64,000 bases of DNA, from the NCBI RefSeq assembly GCF_009883055.1, contig NZ_WWVR01000001.1, positions 62,001 to 126,000 of the forward strand. The letters run 5' to 3'. A program made the position numbers and the translations under genes. Below the pieces are notes generated by a model. That model was given only the letters and a program-made list of their open reading frames with translations, was not told the DNA's origin and ran no database searches. Origin of the DNA: Blautia sp. BIOML-A1. GTDB taxonomy: Bacteria; Bacillota; Clostridia; Lachnospirales; Lachnospiraceae. Below are positions 1 through 8,137 of the stretch, in pieces (position 1 is the first letter of the stretch; each line of letters begins with the position of its first letter).

Positions 1-127
1 CTGACCTGTTCCAGGATTTTTTGAATATGTGTGTATTATTAGGATATCATAGATAAGATCCAGATGCAGTAACATATATTATAGAAATATTGCAATTTTT
101 AATGTTTGTACGAAACAGAGAAAGATG

Positions 128-2095
128 TTACATATCATCCTTCAGTACATCGTAGTCTCTTAAGACTTTCTCGATCACAGTTCCCTTGATGAAATGAAGT
201 ACTGGTTTCAGGATAAGGTTTGCTCCAGGAATGTCGAGCTCCAGTGGGGATTTGCCATCCATCAGTTTGACGCTGCTACTTAAGAGCTCACGGATATCGT
301 AAACGCTTCCCCATACTTCCGGTACACCACGGTCAACACCGAGAAGTCCGTAAACAGCTTCCATAGCAGTTCTGACAGAGTACTCTGTGGTAAATACAGT
401 GTCACGAGGTGTATCTGCGAACTGGCCGAGGAAAGCGAAGTTTACACAGCCATCCGGGATTACATCCGGGCGGTCACCCTTGGTTCTTGGCATGAAGAAT
501 GCGGTGATATAAGGCATCATGGTCGGTACACACACTGCACTGTGCTCAGCGAGTTCATCAATCTGATCTTCTGGAACACCAAGGTGATACAGCCATTCTG
601 CGGTGATCTCTTTACCGGTACAATCCTTCATAGGTTTCTTGATATAGTCTCCAGGTACGTCTGTGAACAGACCATAAACCCATACGCAGACTTTATCTTT
701 ATCCTGATCCTTGAACTGTCCCTGACGGTTGATGGTCCAGCTTAAGAGCCACTTGGAATCTTGGCAGCTTACAATACCGCCGGTAACAACCTTGCCGGTA
801 CGAGGATCACGTTTGCAGATATCGGTGATATATGGAATGATCTTGTCATCCAGAGTTGTGACTGTTGCAGATTCCCAGTTGGTCTTGCTGATATCGGAGC
901 AGAATTTTTCTGGATGTCCGAAGGACGGATCCTGCACTGCGATATTTTTCCAGAGGGACCAGCAGCCGCTTGTACGAACCTCGGCATCACCGTTTGGTGC
1001 ATGGTTCTGATCACCATAGATCGTGCCTTCTGTACAGCTTCCGTTGGTAACAAATACGAGGTCATTTTCGGTAAGGACAATGCCTTTTTCTACACCATTT
1101 ACTTTGCATTCGATCGCAGAGGCAATCTTCTTGTCATCCTTGAAATCAAAGATAACATTGGTAACTTCTGTGTTGAACTGGAAATCAACACCAGCATCTT
1201 CCAGATATTTCTGCATAGGAAGAATCAGGGAATCATACTGATTATATTTGGTGAATTTCAGAGCACTGAAATCCGGAAGTCCAGCAATGTGATGGATGAA
1301 ACGCTGGAAATAAAGCTTCATCTCCAGGGCACTGTGCCAGTTTTCAAATGCGAACATGGTTCTCCAGTACAGCCAGAAAGTGGAATCAAATACTTCGTCG
1401 TCGAAAACATCTTCGATGGTCTTATCGTAGAGGTCTTCGTCTTTTGTCATGAAGAGTTTCATGATTTCCATACAGCCTTTCTGGCTGAGGTTAAATTTAC
1501 CATCTGTGTGAGCATCCTCTCCGCGGTTTACAGTCGCACGGCAGAGAGAATAGTTAGGGTCATGTTTGTTCAGCCAGTAATATTCATCCAGTACGGAAAC
1601 AGCAGGTGTTTCAATGGAAGGAATACTGCGGAACAGATCCCAGAGACATTCGAAATGGTTTTCCATTTCACGTCCGCCTCTCATGACATAGCCGCGGGTC
1701 GGATCGAAGATGCCGTCGCAGGCACCGCCGGCAATGTCCATAGCCTCCAGAATATGGATATGGGAGCCTGGCATCTGGGCATCACGAACGAGGAAGCAGG
1801 CAGCAGCGAGAGAAGCAAGACCGCTTCCTACGATATATGCGTGTTTGTCATCTACGCCTTCCGGTTTCTCCGGGCGGGCAAATGCCTCATAGTTACCGTT
1901 GGTATAGTAGATGCCTTTGCTGTTCTTTTCGTATTTGCCGCGTTCTGTATTGCGGTAATCAGCTCTTGCAGCTTTGGCCTTTTTTGCTTTGGTTTCTTTG
2001 ATCTCCTTGTTTTCCTGAGAAGTCTTTGCAAGCATGGCAGCTGCTCCGGCTCCTGCTGCGAGTGCAACACCAAGTTTTAATCCTTTTTTAGACAT
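128..2095 (-). CDS. ohyA: Oleate hydratase (MCRA family) with N-terminal extension
   Basis: The product is a 655-residue flavoprotein of the 67-kDa myosin-cross-reactive-antigen family, which adds water to the cis-9 double bond of oleate/linoleate to give 10-hydroxy fatty acids. A dinucleotide-binding glycine motif (VGSGLASLAAA) lies near residue 89, followed by the family motif GGREMENHFE that places FAD and the catalytic glutamate. The core normally begins near YYTNGNYEAFARP, here at residue 63; the first 62 residues are extra, with a hydrophobic Ala/Gly stretch (residues 7-22) and then a Lys-rich segment. The ATG at 2095 is preferred over the GTG at 2107 because AGGTGG sits 8 nt before it. 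A TetR gene lies just upstream on the same strand. The family call is firm; membrane attachment is inference. Confidence 0.93.
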   Translation of the reverse strand: MSKKGLKLGVALAAGAGAAAMLAKTSQENKEIKETKAKKAKAARADYRNTERGKYEKNSKGIYYTNGNYEAFARPEKPEGVDDKHAYIVGSGLASLAAACFLVRDAQMPGSHIHILEAMDIAGGACDGIFDPTRGYVMRGGREMENHFECLWDLFRSIPSIETPAVSVLDEYYWLNKHDPNYSLCRATVNRGEDAHTDGKFNLSQKGCMEIMKLFMTKDEDLYDKTIEDVFDDEVFDSTFWLYWRTMFAFENWHSALEMKLYFQRFIHHIAGLPDFSALKFTKYNQYDSLILPMQKYLEDAGVDFQFNTEVTNVIFDFKDDKKIASAIECKVNGVEKGIVLTENDLVFVTNGSCTEGTIYGDQNHAPNGDAEVRTSGCWSLWKNIAVQDPSFGHPEKFCSDISKTNWESATVTTLDDKIIPYITDICKRDPRTGKVVTGGIVSCQDSKWLLSWTINRQGQFKDQDKDKVCVWVYGLFTDVPGDYIKKPMKDCTGKEITAEWLYHLGVPEDQIDELAEHSAVCVPTMMPYITAFFMPRTKGDRPDVIPDGCVNFAFLGQFADTPRDTVFTTEYSVRTAMEAVYGLLGVDRGVPEVWGSVYDIRELLSSSVKLMDGKSPLELDIPGANLILKPVLHFIKGTVIEKVLRDYDVLKDDM

Positions 2096-2158
2096 ATAAA
2101 AAACCACCTTTCATGTGTTTATAATGATCTGTGAACGGTATTGTTTGTTTCTGTCTAC

Positions 2159-2187
2159 ATAGTATTGCCATTTTGGATAATTTTCAA
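2159..2187 (-). promoter_or_regulatory. Promoter of ohyA
   Basis: Reading the minus strand, TTGAAA (2187-2182) and TACTAT (2164-2159) are 17 nt apart, upstream of the ohyA start at 2095. This suggests ohyA has its own promoter and is not only read through from tetR. No clean palindromic TetR operator was found. Confidence 0.55.
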
Positions 2188-2219
2188 TTTACAAAAAAAG
2201 CGAAATGAGCAAAAACTTA

Positions 2220-2783
2220 TCATTCTGTCGAATTTGTAAAGTTTTTGATGGAATTTGAGATATTTCCATGCAGAGTCGTACACATATCTGTACAGATAGA
2301 AGTGTAATCAGCCTTCATTCCCTGATGGATCCAGTCGAGCAGGATTCCGACAAAACTGTACTTATAAAAATCTGCAATGAAATTCTTCTGAGCTTCCGTG
2401 ATGGAAGTCCCGACAGAGCGTTCCTCCACCACGCCCATGATCAGATCGTGGGTCAGACGAAAAAGGAAGTTTTCGATCTGTTCGCGGCTCAGAGAATTAT
2501 AGGCATTCATAATAAAAGCTTTGTTTTCATAAACGGCCTCAAAAATCTGCAGAAGTCCTTCCTCCCAGGTGCTGTATGTCTTTTTACCCTGGAGAGCCCG
2601 TGTGGATTCTTCGAGGCAGGCCCATTCGACCAGATCATAGATGTCCTTAAAATGATAATAAAAAGTCATTCTGCTGATTCCACAGTCTGTAGTGAGATCG
2701 TTAATCGTAATTTTTGTCAGGGGTTTTTTGAGAAGAAGTCTTTTGAGGGATTCTTCCAGAGCATGTTTGGTTATATTGGACAA
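2220..2783 (-). CDS. TetR-family regulator (TTG start)
   Basis: This encodes a 187-residue TetR/AcrR-type repressor. The N-terminal helix-turn-helix is clear around residues 26-48 (ITINDLTTDCGISRMTFYYHF), and the rest resembles the C-terminal domain of DhaS-like TetR proteins. The start is taken as TTG at 2783 because GGAGG lies 8 nt before it; the longer open frame to 3086 overlaps the rplM promoter region and has no family support. It lies just upstream of the oleate hydratase gene on the same strand, so a role in sensing fatty acids and controlling ohyA is a reasonable inference, not shown. Confidence 0.85.
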   Translation of the reverse strand: MSNITKHALEESLKRLLLKKPLTKITINDLTTDCGISRMTFYYHFKDIYDLVEWACLEESTRALQGKKTYSTWEEGLLQIFEAVYENKAFIMNAYNSLSREQIENFLFRLTHDLIMGVVEERSVGTSITEAQKNFIADFYKYSFVGILLDWIHQGMKADYTSICTDMCTTLHGNISNSIKNFTNSTE

Positions 2784-2930
2784 GTGCAATTCCTCCGTTT
2801 CTTTTTGTGGATATGTTATACGGCTGCAGCTTTTTTCTTTCATTATAAGTGCAAAACAGCGATGATACAAGCATGAGAAGAGGGCAGCGGTGTCTATTGA
2901 AAAAAATATCGAAAAACTGGGAAAAAACTG

Positions 2931-2959
2931 TTGACAGATGAAGAACGTTATAGTAGAAT
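2931..2959 (+). promoter_or_regulatory. Promoter of rplM-rpsI
   Basis: Consensus TTGACA (2931-2936) and TAGAAT (2954-2959) are separated by 17 nt. This gives a transcript starting near 2966 with a leader of about 170 nt before rplM. Confidence 0.85.
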
Positions 2960-2965
2960 TACCCA

Positions 2966-3138
2966 ATGTGACGTAGTGCGATGACTCCTGAGCCAAAGCC
3001 CCGGCAAAGGTGTTTTTTATCAGCGGTTTCGGACATTTCCGCAGTATATATTTGCACTGATCACCAGGAATTATATATGACATCACGGATGAACGTGATT
3101 AAACAAACTATCGTTGATAAATAACAGGAGGTAAAACC
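2966..3138 (+). promoter_or_regulatory. Structured 5' leader of rplM
   Basis: The leader is long and can fold. ATCACG (3082-3087) pairs perfectly with CGTGAT (3094-3099), and a GCGG/CCGC hairpin lies near 3025-3043. Position and length fit an L13-type ribosomal-protein autoregulatory leader as known from Firmicutes, but the fold was not computed and membership of the Rfam L13 leader family was not tested. The end carries the AGGAGG site for rplM. Confidence 0.45.
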
Positions 3139-3567
3139 ATGCAGACTTATATGGCTAATCCAGATAAAATCGAAAGAAAATGGTATGTAGTTGACGCTGA
3201 AGGCTGTACACTGGGCCGTCTGGCATCTGGTGTTGCAAGCGTATTAAGAGGAAAGAACAAACCTCAGTTTACACCACACGTAGATACAGGTGACTATGTG
3301 ATCGTTGTTAACGCTGACAAGATCAAAGTTACAGGTAAGAAAATGGATCAGAAGATTTACTATCATCACTCCGACTATGTTGGTGGAATGAAAGAAACCA
3401 CATTAAAAGAAATGATGGCTAAGAAACCGGAGAAGGTTATCGAGCTGGCTGTTAAAGGTATGCTTCCAAAAGGACCTCTGGGAAGAACCATGTACAAGAA
3501 ACTTTTCGTTTATGCCGGACCAGAGCACAAGCATGAAGCTCAGAAACCGGAAACCTTAACATTTTAA
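3139..3567 (+). CDS. rplM: 50S ribosomal protein L13
   Basis: The product has 142 residues, the usual length of L13, an early-assembly protein of the large subunit that binds 23S rRNA. The N-terminal [16 protein letters not shown] block and the C-terminal [16 protein letters not shown] block are typical of the family. AGGAGG lies 7 nt before the ATG. rpsI follows 16 nt downstream and the pair ends in a terminator at 4003. In many Firmicutes this pair sits directly after truA; here the ecf-truA group lies 14 kb away. Confidence 0.98.
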   Translation: MQTYMANPDKIERKWYVVDAEGCTLGRLASGVASVLRGKNKPQFTPHVDTGDYVIVVNADKIKVTGKKMDQKIYYHHSDYVGGMKETTLKEMMAKKPEKVIELAVKGMLPKGPLGRTMYKKLFVYAGPEHKHEAQKPETLTF

Positions 3568-3583
3568 TAGGAGGTAGGAGACA

Positions 3584-3976
3584 TTGGCTAGCGCAAAATT
3601 CTACGGAACAGGAAGAAGAAAGAAATCAATCGCAAGAGTTTACCTTACACCTGGTACAGGCAAAATCACAATCAATAAAAGAGATATCGATGAGTACTTC
3701 GGATTAGAGACTCTGAAAGTTATCGTTCGTCAGCCACTGGCTGCAACAGAAACAGATGGTAAATTTGACGTTCTCGTTAACGTTAAAGGTGGCGGATACA
3801 CAGGACAGGCTGGTGCCATCAGACATGGTGTTGCAAGAGCCCTTCTTGAGGCAGACGCAGAGTACAGACCAGTTCTCAAAGCAGCTGGATTCCTTACTCG
3901 TGATCCACGTATGAAAGAACGTAAGAAATACGGTCTCAAAGCAGCTCGTAGAGCACCGCAGTTCTCTAAACGATAA
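3584..3976 (+). CDS. rpsI: 30S ribosomal protein S9 (TTG start)
   Basis: The product has 130 residues, the standard S9 length, and ends in the conserved SKR tail that reaches the tRNA in the P site. [14 protein letters not shown] near the start and [16 protein letters not shown] at the end are diagnostic. The start is TTG at 3584, with an AGGAGG-type site 5-12 nt upstream in the short gap after rplM. It is co-transcribed with rplM. Confidence 0.98.
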   Translation: MASAKFYGTGRRKKSIARVYLTPGTGKITINKRDIDEYFGLETLKVIVRQPLAATETDGKFDVLVNVKGGGYTGQAGAIRHGVARALLEADAEYRPVLKAAGFLTRDPRMKERKKYGLKAARRAPQFSKR

Positions 3977-4002
3977 TTTCAATCGAATACAGAAAACTAT
4001 TA

Positions 4003-4038
4003 AAACCTCGGAAAGCCTTGATTTTCCGGGGTTTTTCT
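4003..4038 (+). terminator. Terminator of rplM-rpsI
   Basis: The stem AAACCTCGGAAA pairs with TTTCCGGGGTTT and is followed by a T-rich tail. It lies 27 bases after the rpsI stop. Confidence 0.85.
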
Positions 4039-4116
4039 TATATCTGAGATTACTGAAATTTTCTAAAAAAGTGGTGGATTTTGAAGCGTAGCACATTGAA
4101 AAAATATATTGAGATA

Positions 4117-4145
4117 TTGCAAACAAAAAATGCATATGATATAAT
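4117..4145 (+). promoter_or_regulatory. Promoter of a short antisense-type RNA
   Basis: TTGCAA (4117-4122) and a perfect TATAAT (4140-4145) are 17 nt apart. There is no gene on this strand until FUSC at 4631, and a strong terminator follows only about 80 nt downstream, so the promoter should drive a short RNA. Confidence 0.75.
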
Positions 4146-4159
4146 TGCCATAGGCAAAA

Positions 4160-4179
4160 GAGATTATAAGTCCATGCGG
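4160..4179 (+). repeat. Direct repeat copy A (in antitoxin RNA)
   Basis: The 20-base segment gagattataa-gtccatgcgg matches copy B at 4341-4361, with a one-base indel plus one substitution in the middle. It falls in the 5' half of the predicted short RNA. Confidence 0.8.
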
Positions 4180-4189
4180 ACAAAAGAGT

Positions 4190-4232
4190 GAAAGCCCTCG
4201 AAGTTGCAGCTTCTTGGGCTTTCTTCTTATTT
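4190..4232. terminator. Bidirectional terminator shared by toxin and antitoxin RNAs
   Basis: GAAAGCCC-tc-GAAG and CTTC-tt-GGGCTTTC form an almost symmetric stem (4190-4222). A T-rich run follows on the plus strand and CTCTTTTG follows on the minus strand, so it can end both converging transcripts. Confidence 0.75.
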
Positions 4233-4270
4233 TATTATAGTGGATAAGAAACCACTAGGTTAGAGCTGTC

Positions 4271-4357
4271 CTACTTGCCGCCATCTAGCCATTTGCAAAC
4301 ATAGTAGGCAATTATGCTTGCCGTACAGGAGACAAGAAACGAGATTATAATATCCAT
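4271..4357 (-). CDS. 28-residue membrane peptide, candidate type I toxin
   Basis: The small gene encodes MDIIISFLVSCTASIIAYYV followed by CKWLDGGK. It has one hydrophobic segment (residues 2-20), a Lys/Trp boundary and a short charged tail, as in Fst/TxpA-like toxic peptides. The ribosome site is exceptionally strong (GGGAGGAGGTGA, 5 nt before ATG), and the mRNA can form a CCCG-GCAA-CGGG hairpin just before it, which could delay ribosome access. A perfect TATAAT lies upstream at 4405-4410. Peptides of this style are seen as hypothetical proteins in Clostridia; I cannot assign it to a named toxin family. Toxicity is inference from layout. Confidence 0.65.
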   Translation of the reverse strand: MDIIISFLVSCTASIIAYYVCKWLDGGK

Positions 4358-4361
4358 GCGG
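4341..4361 (+). repeat. Direct repeat copy B (over toxin start codon)
   Basis: This is the partner of the repeat at 4160-4179. On the minus strand it holds the ATG and the first six codons of the 28-residue peptide. Confidence 0.8.
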
Positions 4362-4404
4362 TTCACCTCCTCCCGTTGCCGGGTATCGGTTGGACAACAT
4401 AAGC

Positions 4405-4433
4405 ATTATATCATAGAACAATGCGTACGAGAA
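4405..4433 (-). promoter_or_regulatory. Promoter of the small toxin-like gene
   Basis: The minus strand has a perfect TATAAT at 4410-4405; the -35 at the right distance (TTCTCG) is weak. Transcription would start near 4398, about 40 nt before the ATG. Confidence 0.55.
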
Positions 4434-4568
4434 TATCGGACTTCAGATAAGTGAAAATTGTCAATGCAACTAATACTTCCCTTTGGGGCGGAGATGGTTA
4501 TAACCTTTATCTGGAAATGATTGAATCCAAGATAGTGGCGTATAAGGATTGGATTTACAAATTTCCAC

Positions 4569-4597
4569 TTGACCTTTGTGGCATTTTGCGGTATAGT
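4569..4597 (+). promoter_or_regulatory. Promoter of the FUSC-like gene
   Basis: TTGACC (4569-4574) and TATAGT (4592-4597) are 17 nt apart, with the gene start at 4631 preceded by AAGGAG. Confidence 0.7.
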
Positions 4598-4630
4598 TCT
4601 CTACACTTTTCAAAGTAAGGAGCGAGAATT

Positions 4631-5689
4631 ATGACTTTTTATCAGGAACTTCAGCTGAGCTCGGCCGGGTCGAAGCAGCTGATCAAAAACACCACAGATC
4701 CAAAAGAAAAACGAAGACACATTCTGATCTATAATTTCAAAGTTTACCTTGTGATGGCATTTTGCGTCGCAGTAGTTTCTCTGTACAGCAAGCTGACCGG
4801 AAGTGCAAACAGTGTTGTAGGAGTTACCGTGCTGCTCGCAGTTCTTGTTCTCAGACAGGCAGATTTTGGAATCAGGACCTCACATGGACTGCTTTCCATA
4901 GCAGGCATCTACGGGATTCTGATGATTGCGCCGAGAGTTTCCAATATGCTGTCACCGCTGCCGGCATTTGTCGTAAATGTGGCCGCAATCCTTCTTTTGA
5001 TGATTCTGGGATGTCATAATGTGATTATGTATAACCATTCTACCTTTGTTCTTGGATATCTGCTGTTGCTTGGTTACGATGTGACAGGAGCAGAATATAT
5101 CAGGCGAGTAGAAGGGCTTGCAGTGGGAATGATCCTGTGTATGATCATTTTTTACAAAAACCAGAAAAACCGTCCGTACAGAAGAACCTTTCTGGATCTG
5201 TTTCGTGAATTTGACCTGCATTCTGCGCGGGGCAGATGGTATCTCAAACTGACCCTTATTGTTTCCAGTGCGATGCTCTTTATGAATCTTCTTGGACTGC
5301 CGAGAGCAATGTGGGCAGGAATTGCCTGTATGTCTGTATGTCTTCCGTTTACGGAAGACTGTATGGGACGTGTCGGAAAGAGAGGAATGTTCAACATCGT
5401 GGGATGTGCCCTGTTTGTTGTACTGTACCTGATTCTTCCGGAATCCATGTATCCGTATATTGGAATGATCGGGGGAATTGGTGTCGGATATTCAGCAGGT
5501 TATGCATGGCAGACAGCGTTCAATACGTTTGGTGCACTGTCCATTGCGGCGGGATTATTCGGAATGCCGGCGGCAGTAGCACTTCGTATCGGAGCCAATG
5601 TATTTGGTGCTGTCTATACGATCATCTGCAACAAGACGATCGACAGGCTTGCAGCCATGCAGTCTGTAAGAAAAGAGGCCAGAGTCTGA
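4631..5689 (+). CDS. FUSC/aromatic-acid-exporter-like membrane protein
   Basis: The product is a 352-residue polytopic membrane protein with about ten hydrophobic segments in two blocks, split by a basic cytoplasmic stretch near residues 180-200 (KNQKNRPYRRTF). The two-block layout and the RAMWAGIACMSVCLPF-type second block resemble the fusaric acid resistance (FUSC) family, whose members export aromatic acids or are uncharacterised. It lacks the long cytoplasmic domains of large FUSC proteins. It has its own promoter, and no neighbour hints at a substrate. The family call is moderate. Confidence 0.65.
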   Translation: MTFYQELQLSSAGSKQLIKNTTDPKEKRRHILIYNFKVYLVMAFCVAVVSLYSKLTGSANSVVGVTVLLAVLVLRQADFGIRTSHGLLSIAGIYGILMIAPRVSNMLSPLPAFVVNVAAILLLMILGCHNVIMYNHSTFVLGYLLLLGYDVTGAEYIRRVEGLAVGMILCMIIFYKNQKNRPYRRTFLDLFREFDLHSARGRWYLKLTLIVSSAMLFMNLLGLPRAMWAGIACMSVCLPFTEDCMGRVGKRGMFNIVGCALFVVLYLILPESMYPYIGMIGGIGVGYSAGYAWQTAFNTFGALSIAAGLFGMPAAVALRIGANVFGAVYTIICNKTIDRLAAMQSVRKEARV

Positions 5690-5733
5690 AGAATTTGTAT
5701 ATGTCCAAAATGACAGGAAAAATATGTTTTTTC

Positions 5734-5762
5734 TTGACATGGATATACACAATTGATAAAAT
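5734..5762 (+). promoter_or_regulatory. Promoter of the RmlD-like gene
   Basis: Perfect TTGACA (5734-5739) and TAAAAT (5757-5762) are 17 nt apart, upstream of the gene at 5841. Confidence 0.8.
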
Positions 5763-5840
5763 ATTTGCGAATGTAGATTGAAGCGGTGCTGATTTGATCT
5801 GAATCAGCACCGTAATTTATTATGAGGAGGAAACAGAGAG

Positions 5841-6692
5841 ATGTTAAAAGTCTGGATTGCAGGTGCAAATGGACAGATTGGCCGTGCACTGAATGACATG
5901 CTTGATCCGATGGAAATCGAGGCTCTGAATACAGATATTGATGAGCTGGACATTACCGATACGGATGAAGTCCTTAATTTCGGTACGATCAACCGCCCGG
6001 ATGTGATCATCAACTGTACAGGTATCACAAATACGGATGAATGTGAAAAAAATCCGGAACACGCATATCGTGTCAACGCACTTGGTGCAAGAAACTTAAG
6101 TATCGTAGCCCGTAAATGTGGCTCAAAGATCGTACAGATTTCCACAGACGATGTGTTTGATGGAAAGAGTAAGAAACCTTATACGGAATTTGATGATACA
6201 AATCCGCTGACTGTTTATGGAAGATCTAAGAGAGCCGGTGAGAATTATGTCAAAGAATTTACACATAAGCACTTTATCATTCGAAGCAACTGGGTGTATG
6301 GCCATAAAGGCAATAACTTTGTAAACCGTGTTCTGGAAGCGGCAGATAAGGGAAACCCGTTATCCGTTGCATCTGATCAGTTTGGATCTCCGACAAGCGC
6401 AGAGGATCTGGCAAAGATGATCCTGTATCTGATCAGCACCAACGAGTATGGAACCTACCATGTGACCTGCACAGGAGTATGCAGCCGATATGAGTTTGCA
6501 CAGGAAATTCTGAAGCTTGCAGGAAAAAGTATGAAGCTTAAAGCCGTTCCAACGGAACAGTCAGATCTTTCTTCTGTAAGACCTCCGTATGCAGTTTTGG
6601 ATAACTTTATCCTTCGTATTATTGAAATGTACAATATGCCTGACTGGAAAGAGTCACTGAAGGTATACATGGATGAAAGAACGGAGGACTGA
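5841..6692 (+). CDS. RmlD-like NAD(P)-dependent sugar-nucleotide reductase
   Basis: The product is a 283-residue extended SDR protein resembling dTDP-4-dehydrorhamnose reductase (RmlD). The nucleotide motif AGANGQIG is at residues 7-14, the substrate-side STDDVFDG loop is near residue 101, and the catalytic pair Tyr126/Lys130 lies in YGRSK. The gene is not in a rhamnose (rfb) cluster; it is followed by a symporter gene that starts almost at its stop codon. Its true substrate may therefore not be dTDP-rhamnose. AGGAGG precedes the ATG. Confidence 0.8.
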   Translation: MLKVWIAGANGQIGRALNDMLDPMEIEALNTDIDELDITDTDEVLNFGTINRPDVIINCTGITNTDECEKNPEHAYRVNALGARNLSIVARKCGSKIVQISTDDVFDGKSKKPYTEFDDTNPLTVYGRSKRAGENYVKEFTHKHFIIRSNWVYGHKGNNFVNRVLEAADKGNPLSVASDQFGSPTSAEDLAKMILYLISTNEYGTYHVTCTGVCSRYEFAQEILKLAGKSMKLKAVPTEQSDLSSVRPPYAVLDNFILRIIEMYNMPDWKESLKVYMDERTED

Positions 6693-6693
6693 G

Positions 6694-7992
6694 ATGAAAG
6701 AAAAAAACGTAAAAACAAAAACTCCGAACAAAAAGGCACTTGGCCTGACTACCAAGATCTTTATTGCCCTGCTTGCAGGTGCGATCCTGGGTATTGTACT
6801 CTGCTATCTGGTTCCGGACAGCAGCTTTAAGAAAGATGTGATCGTAGAAGGTATTCTGTATGTGATCGGACAGGGCTTTATCCGTCTGATGAAGATGCTG
6901 GTTGTACCGCTGGTATTCTGCTCTCTGGTCTGCGGAAGTATGGCAATCGGAGATACCAAGAAGCTTGGAACCGTTGGTGTAAGAACACTGGTATTTTATC
7001 TGTTTACGACAGCGCTGGCAGTTGTTGTCGCACTTTCTGTAGGTAATCTGCTTAATCCTGGCGTTGGACTCGATATGAGTGCGATCCAGACCTCCGCAGC
7101 TTCTGTGGAGACGATGGAGGCTACATCTCTGACAGATACGATCCTGAATATCATTCCGGATAATCCGATCAATTCTCTGGCAAGCGGAACCATGCTGCAG
7201 GTAATTGTATTTGCACTGATCATTGGTGTGATCCTTGCAAAGATGGGAGAACGTGCCGAGACAGTAGCAAACTTTTTCAGTCAGTTCAATGATATTATGA
7301 TGGAAATGACCATGATGATCATGAGCCTTGCTCCGATCGGAGTTTTCTGCCTGATCAGCCGTACCTTTGCAAACATCGGTTTCAGTGCTTTTATTCCGCT
7401 GGCAAAATATATGATCGGTGTACTGCTTGCACTGGCAATCCAGTGTTTCGGTGTATATCAGATTCTGCTGAAGATATTTACAGGGCTGAATCCGATCCGA
7501 TTTATCAAGAAGTTCTTCCCGGTTATGGCATTCGCATTCTCAACAGCGACATCCAATGCGACCATTCCGCTTTCTATTGATACACTTTCCAAGAAAATCG
7601 GTGTATCAAAGAAGATTTCTTCCTTTACCATTCCGCTTGGTGCGACCATCAATATGGATGGTACCTCCATCATGCAGGGTGTTGCGGTTGTGTTTGCGGC
7701 ACAGGCATTTGGTATTCATCTGACACCGATGGATTACGTGACCGTTGTCGGAACAGCAACCCTCGCTTCTATCGGTACAGCAGGTGTTCCAAGTGTTGGT
7801 CTTGTAACACTGACCATGGTATTTAATTCTGTCGGACTTCCGGTTGAAGCCATCGGTCTGATCATGGGTATCGACCGAATTCTTGATATGACAAGAACAG
7901 CAGTCAACATCACAGGTGATGCGGTCTGCACAACGATCGTTGCTCATCAGAATGGTGCACTCGATAAGAAAGTATTTAACGAAACTGAATAA
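6694..7992 (+). CDS. Dicarboxylate/amino acid:cation symporter (DAACS)
   Basis: The product is a 432-residue membrane carrier of the GltP/DctA family, which moves glutamate, aspartate or C4-dicarboxylates with Na+ or H+. The transport-core motifs are present: the serine-rich re-entrant loop (FSTATSNATIPLS), the NMDGTSIMQG helix and the second loop IGTAGVPSVGLV. The ATG at 6694 is chosen because GGAGG lies 6 nt before it; an upstream ATG at 6673 lies inside the previous gene. It is co-transcribed with the RmlD-like gene and followed by a terminator at 8007. Confidence 0.93.
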   Translation: MKEKNVKTKTPNKKALGLTTKIFIALLAGAILGIVLCYLVPDSSFKKDVIVEGILYVIGQGFIRLMKMLVVPLVFCSLVCGSMAIGDTKKLGTVGVRTLVFYLFTTALAVVVALSVGNLLNPGVGLDMSAIQTSAASVETMEATSLTDTILNIIPDNPINSLASGTMLQVIVFALIIGVILAKMGERAETVANFFSQFNDIMMEMTMMIMSLAPIGVFCLISRTFANIGFSAFIPLAKYMIGVLLALAIQCFGVYQILLKIFTGLNPIRFIKKFFPVMAFAFSTATSNATIPLSIDTLSKKIGVSKKISSFTIPLGATINMDGTSIMQGVAVVFAAQAFGIHLTPMDYVTVVGTATLASIGTAGVPSVGLVTLTMVFNSVGLPVEAIGLIMGIDRILDMTRTAVNITGDAVCTTIVAHQNGALDKKVFNETE

Positions 7993-8006
7993 AAAGATCA
8001 ATATAC

Positions 8007-8044
8007 AGAAAACGGCTGTACGCAAAAGTATGGTCGTTTTTTCT
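8007..8044 (+). terminator. Terminator after the symporter gene
   Basis: AGAAAACGGC pairs imperfectly with GGTCGTTTTTTCT around a short loop, ending in a T run. Confidence 0.6.
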
Positions 8045-8071
8045 GTCTCAATATAAGAGATGCAAAACAGG

Positions 8072-8101
8072 TTGCATTTGCTGTCGGGCTTCGGCTATAA
8101 T
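8072..8101 (+). promoter_or_regulatory. Promoter of the ABC-F gene
   Basis: TTGCAT (8072-8077) and a perfect TATAAT (8096-8101) are 18 nt apart, upstream of the ATG at 8138. Confidence 0.7.
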
Positions 8102-8137
8102 ACGAGATATCAGTATGAATGAAAGAGAGAATGAACT

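Larger units (their letters stand above)
4152..4232 (+). ncRNA. Putative antitoxin RNA of a par-like type I module
   Basis: A transcript of roughly 80 nt is predicted between a consensus promoter and a hairpin terminator at 4190. Its 5' part (4160-4179) is a near-identical copy of the plus-strand sequence that overlies the start codon of the small minus-strand gene (4341-4361). The RNA is therefore complementary to that gene's translation start, although it is transcribed from a different place. This is the layout of RNA II in the pAD1 par locus. Expression and function are inference. Confidence 0.6.

Noticed and set aside
761..2080. 439-codon plus-strand open frame opposite ohyA
   Set aside because: Antisense shadow of the oleate hydratase gene; no ribosome site or protein motif.
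4451..4618. A 55-codon open frame (GTG start) between the toxin-like gene and FUSC
   Set aside because: No ribosome site, no recognisable motif, and it overlaps the TTGACC/TATAGT promoter of the next gene.
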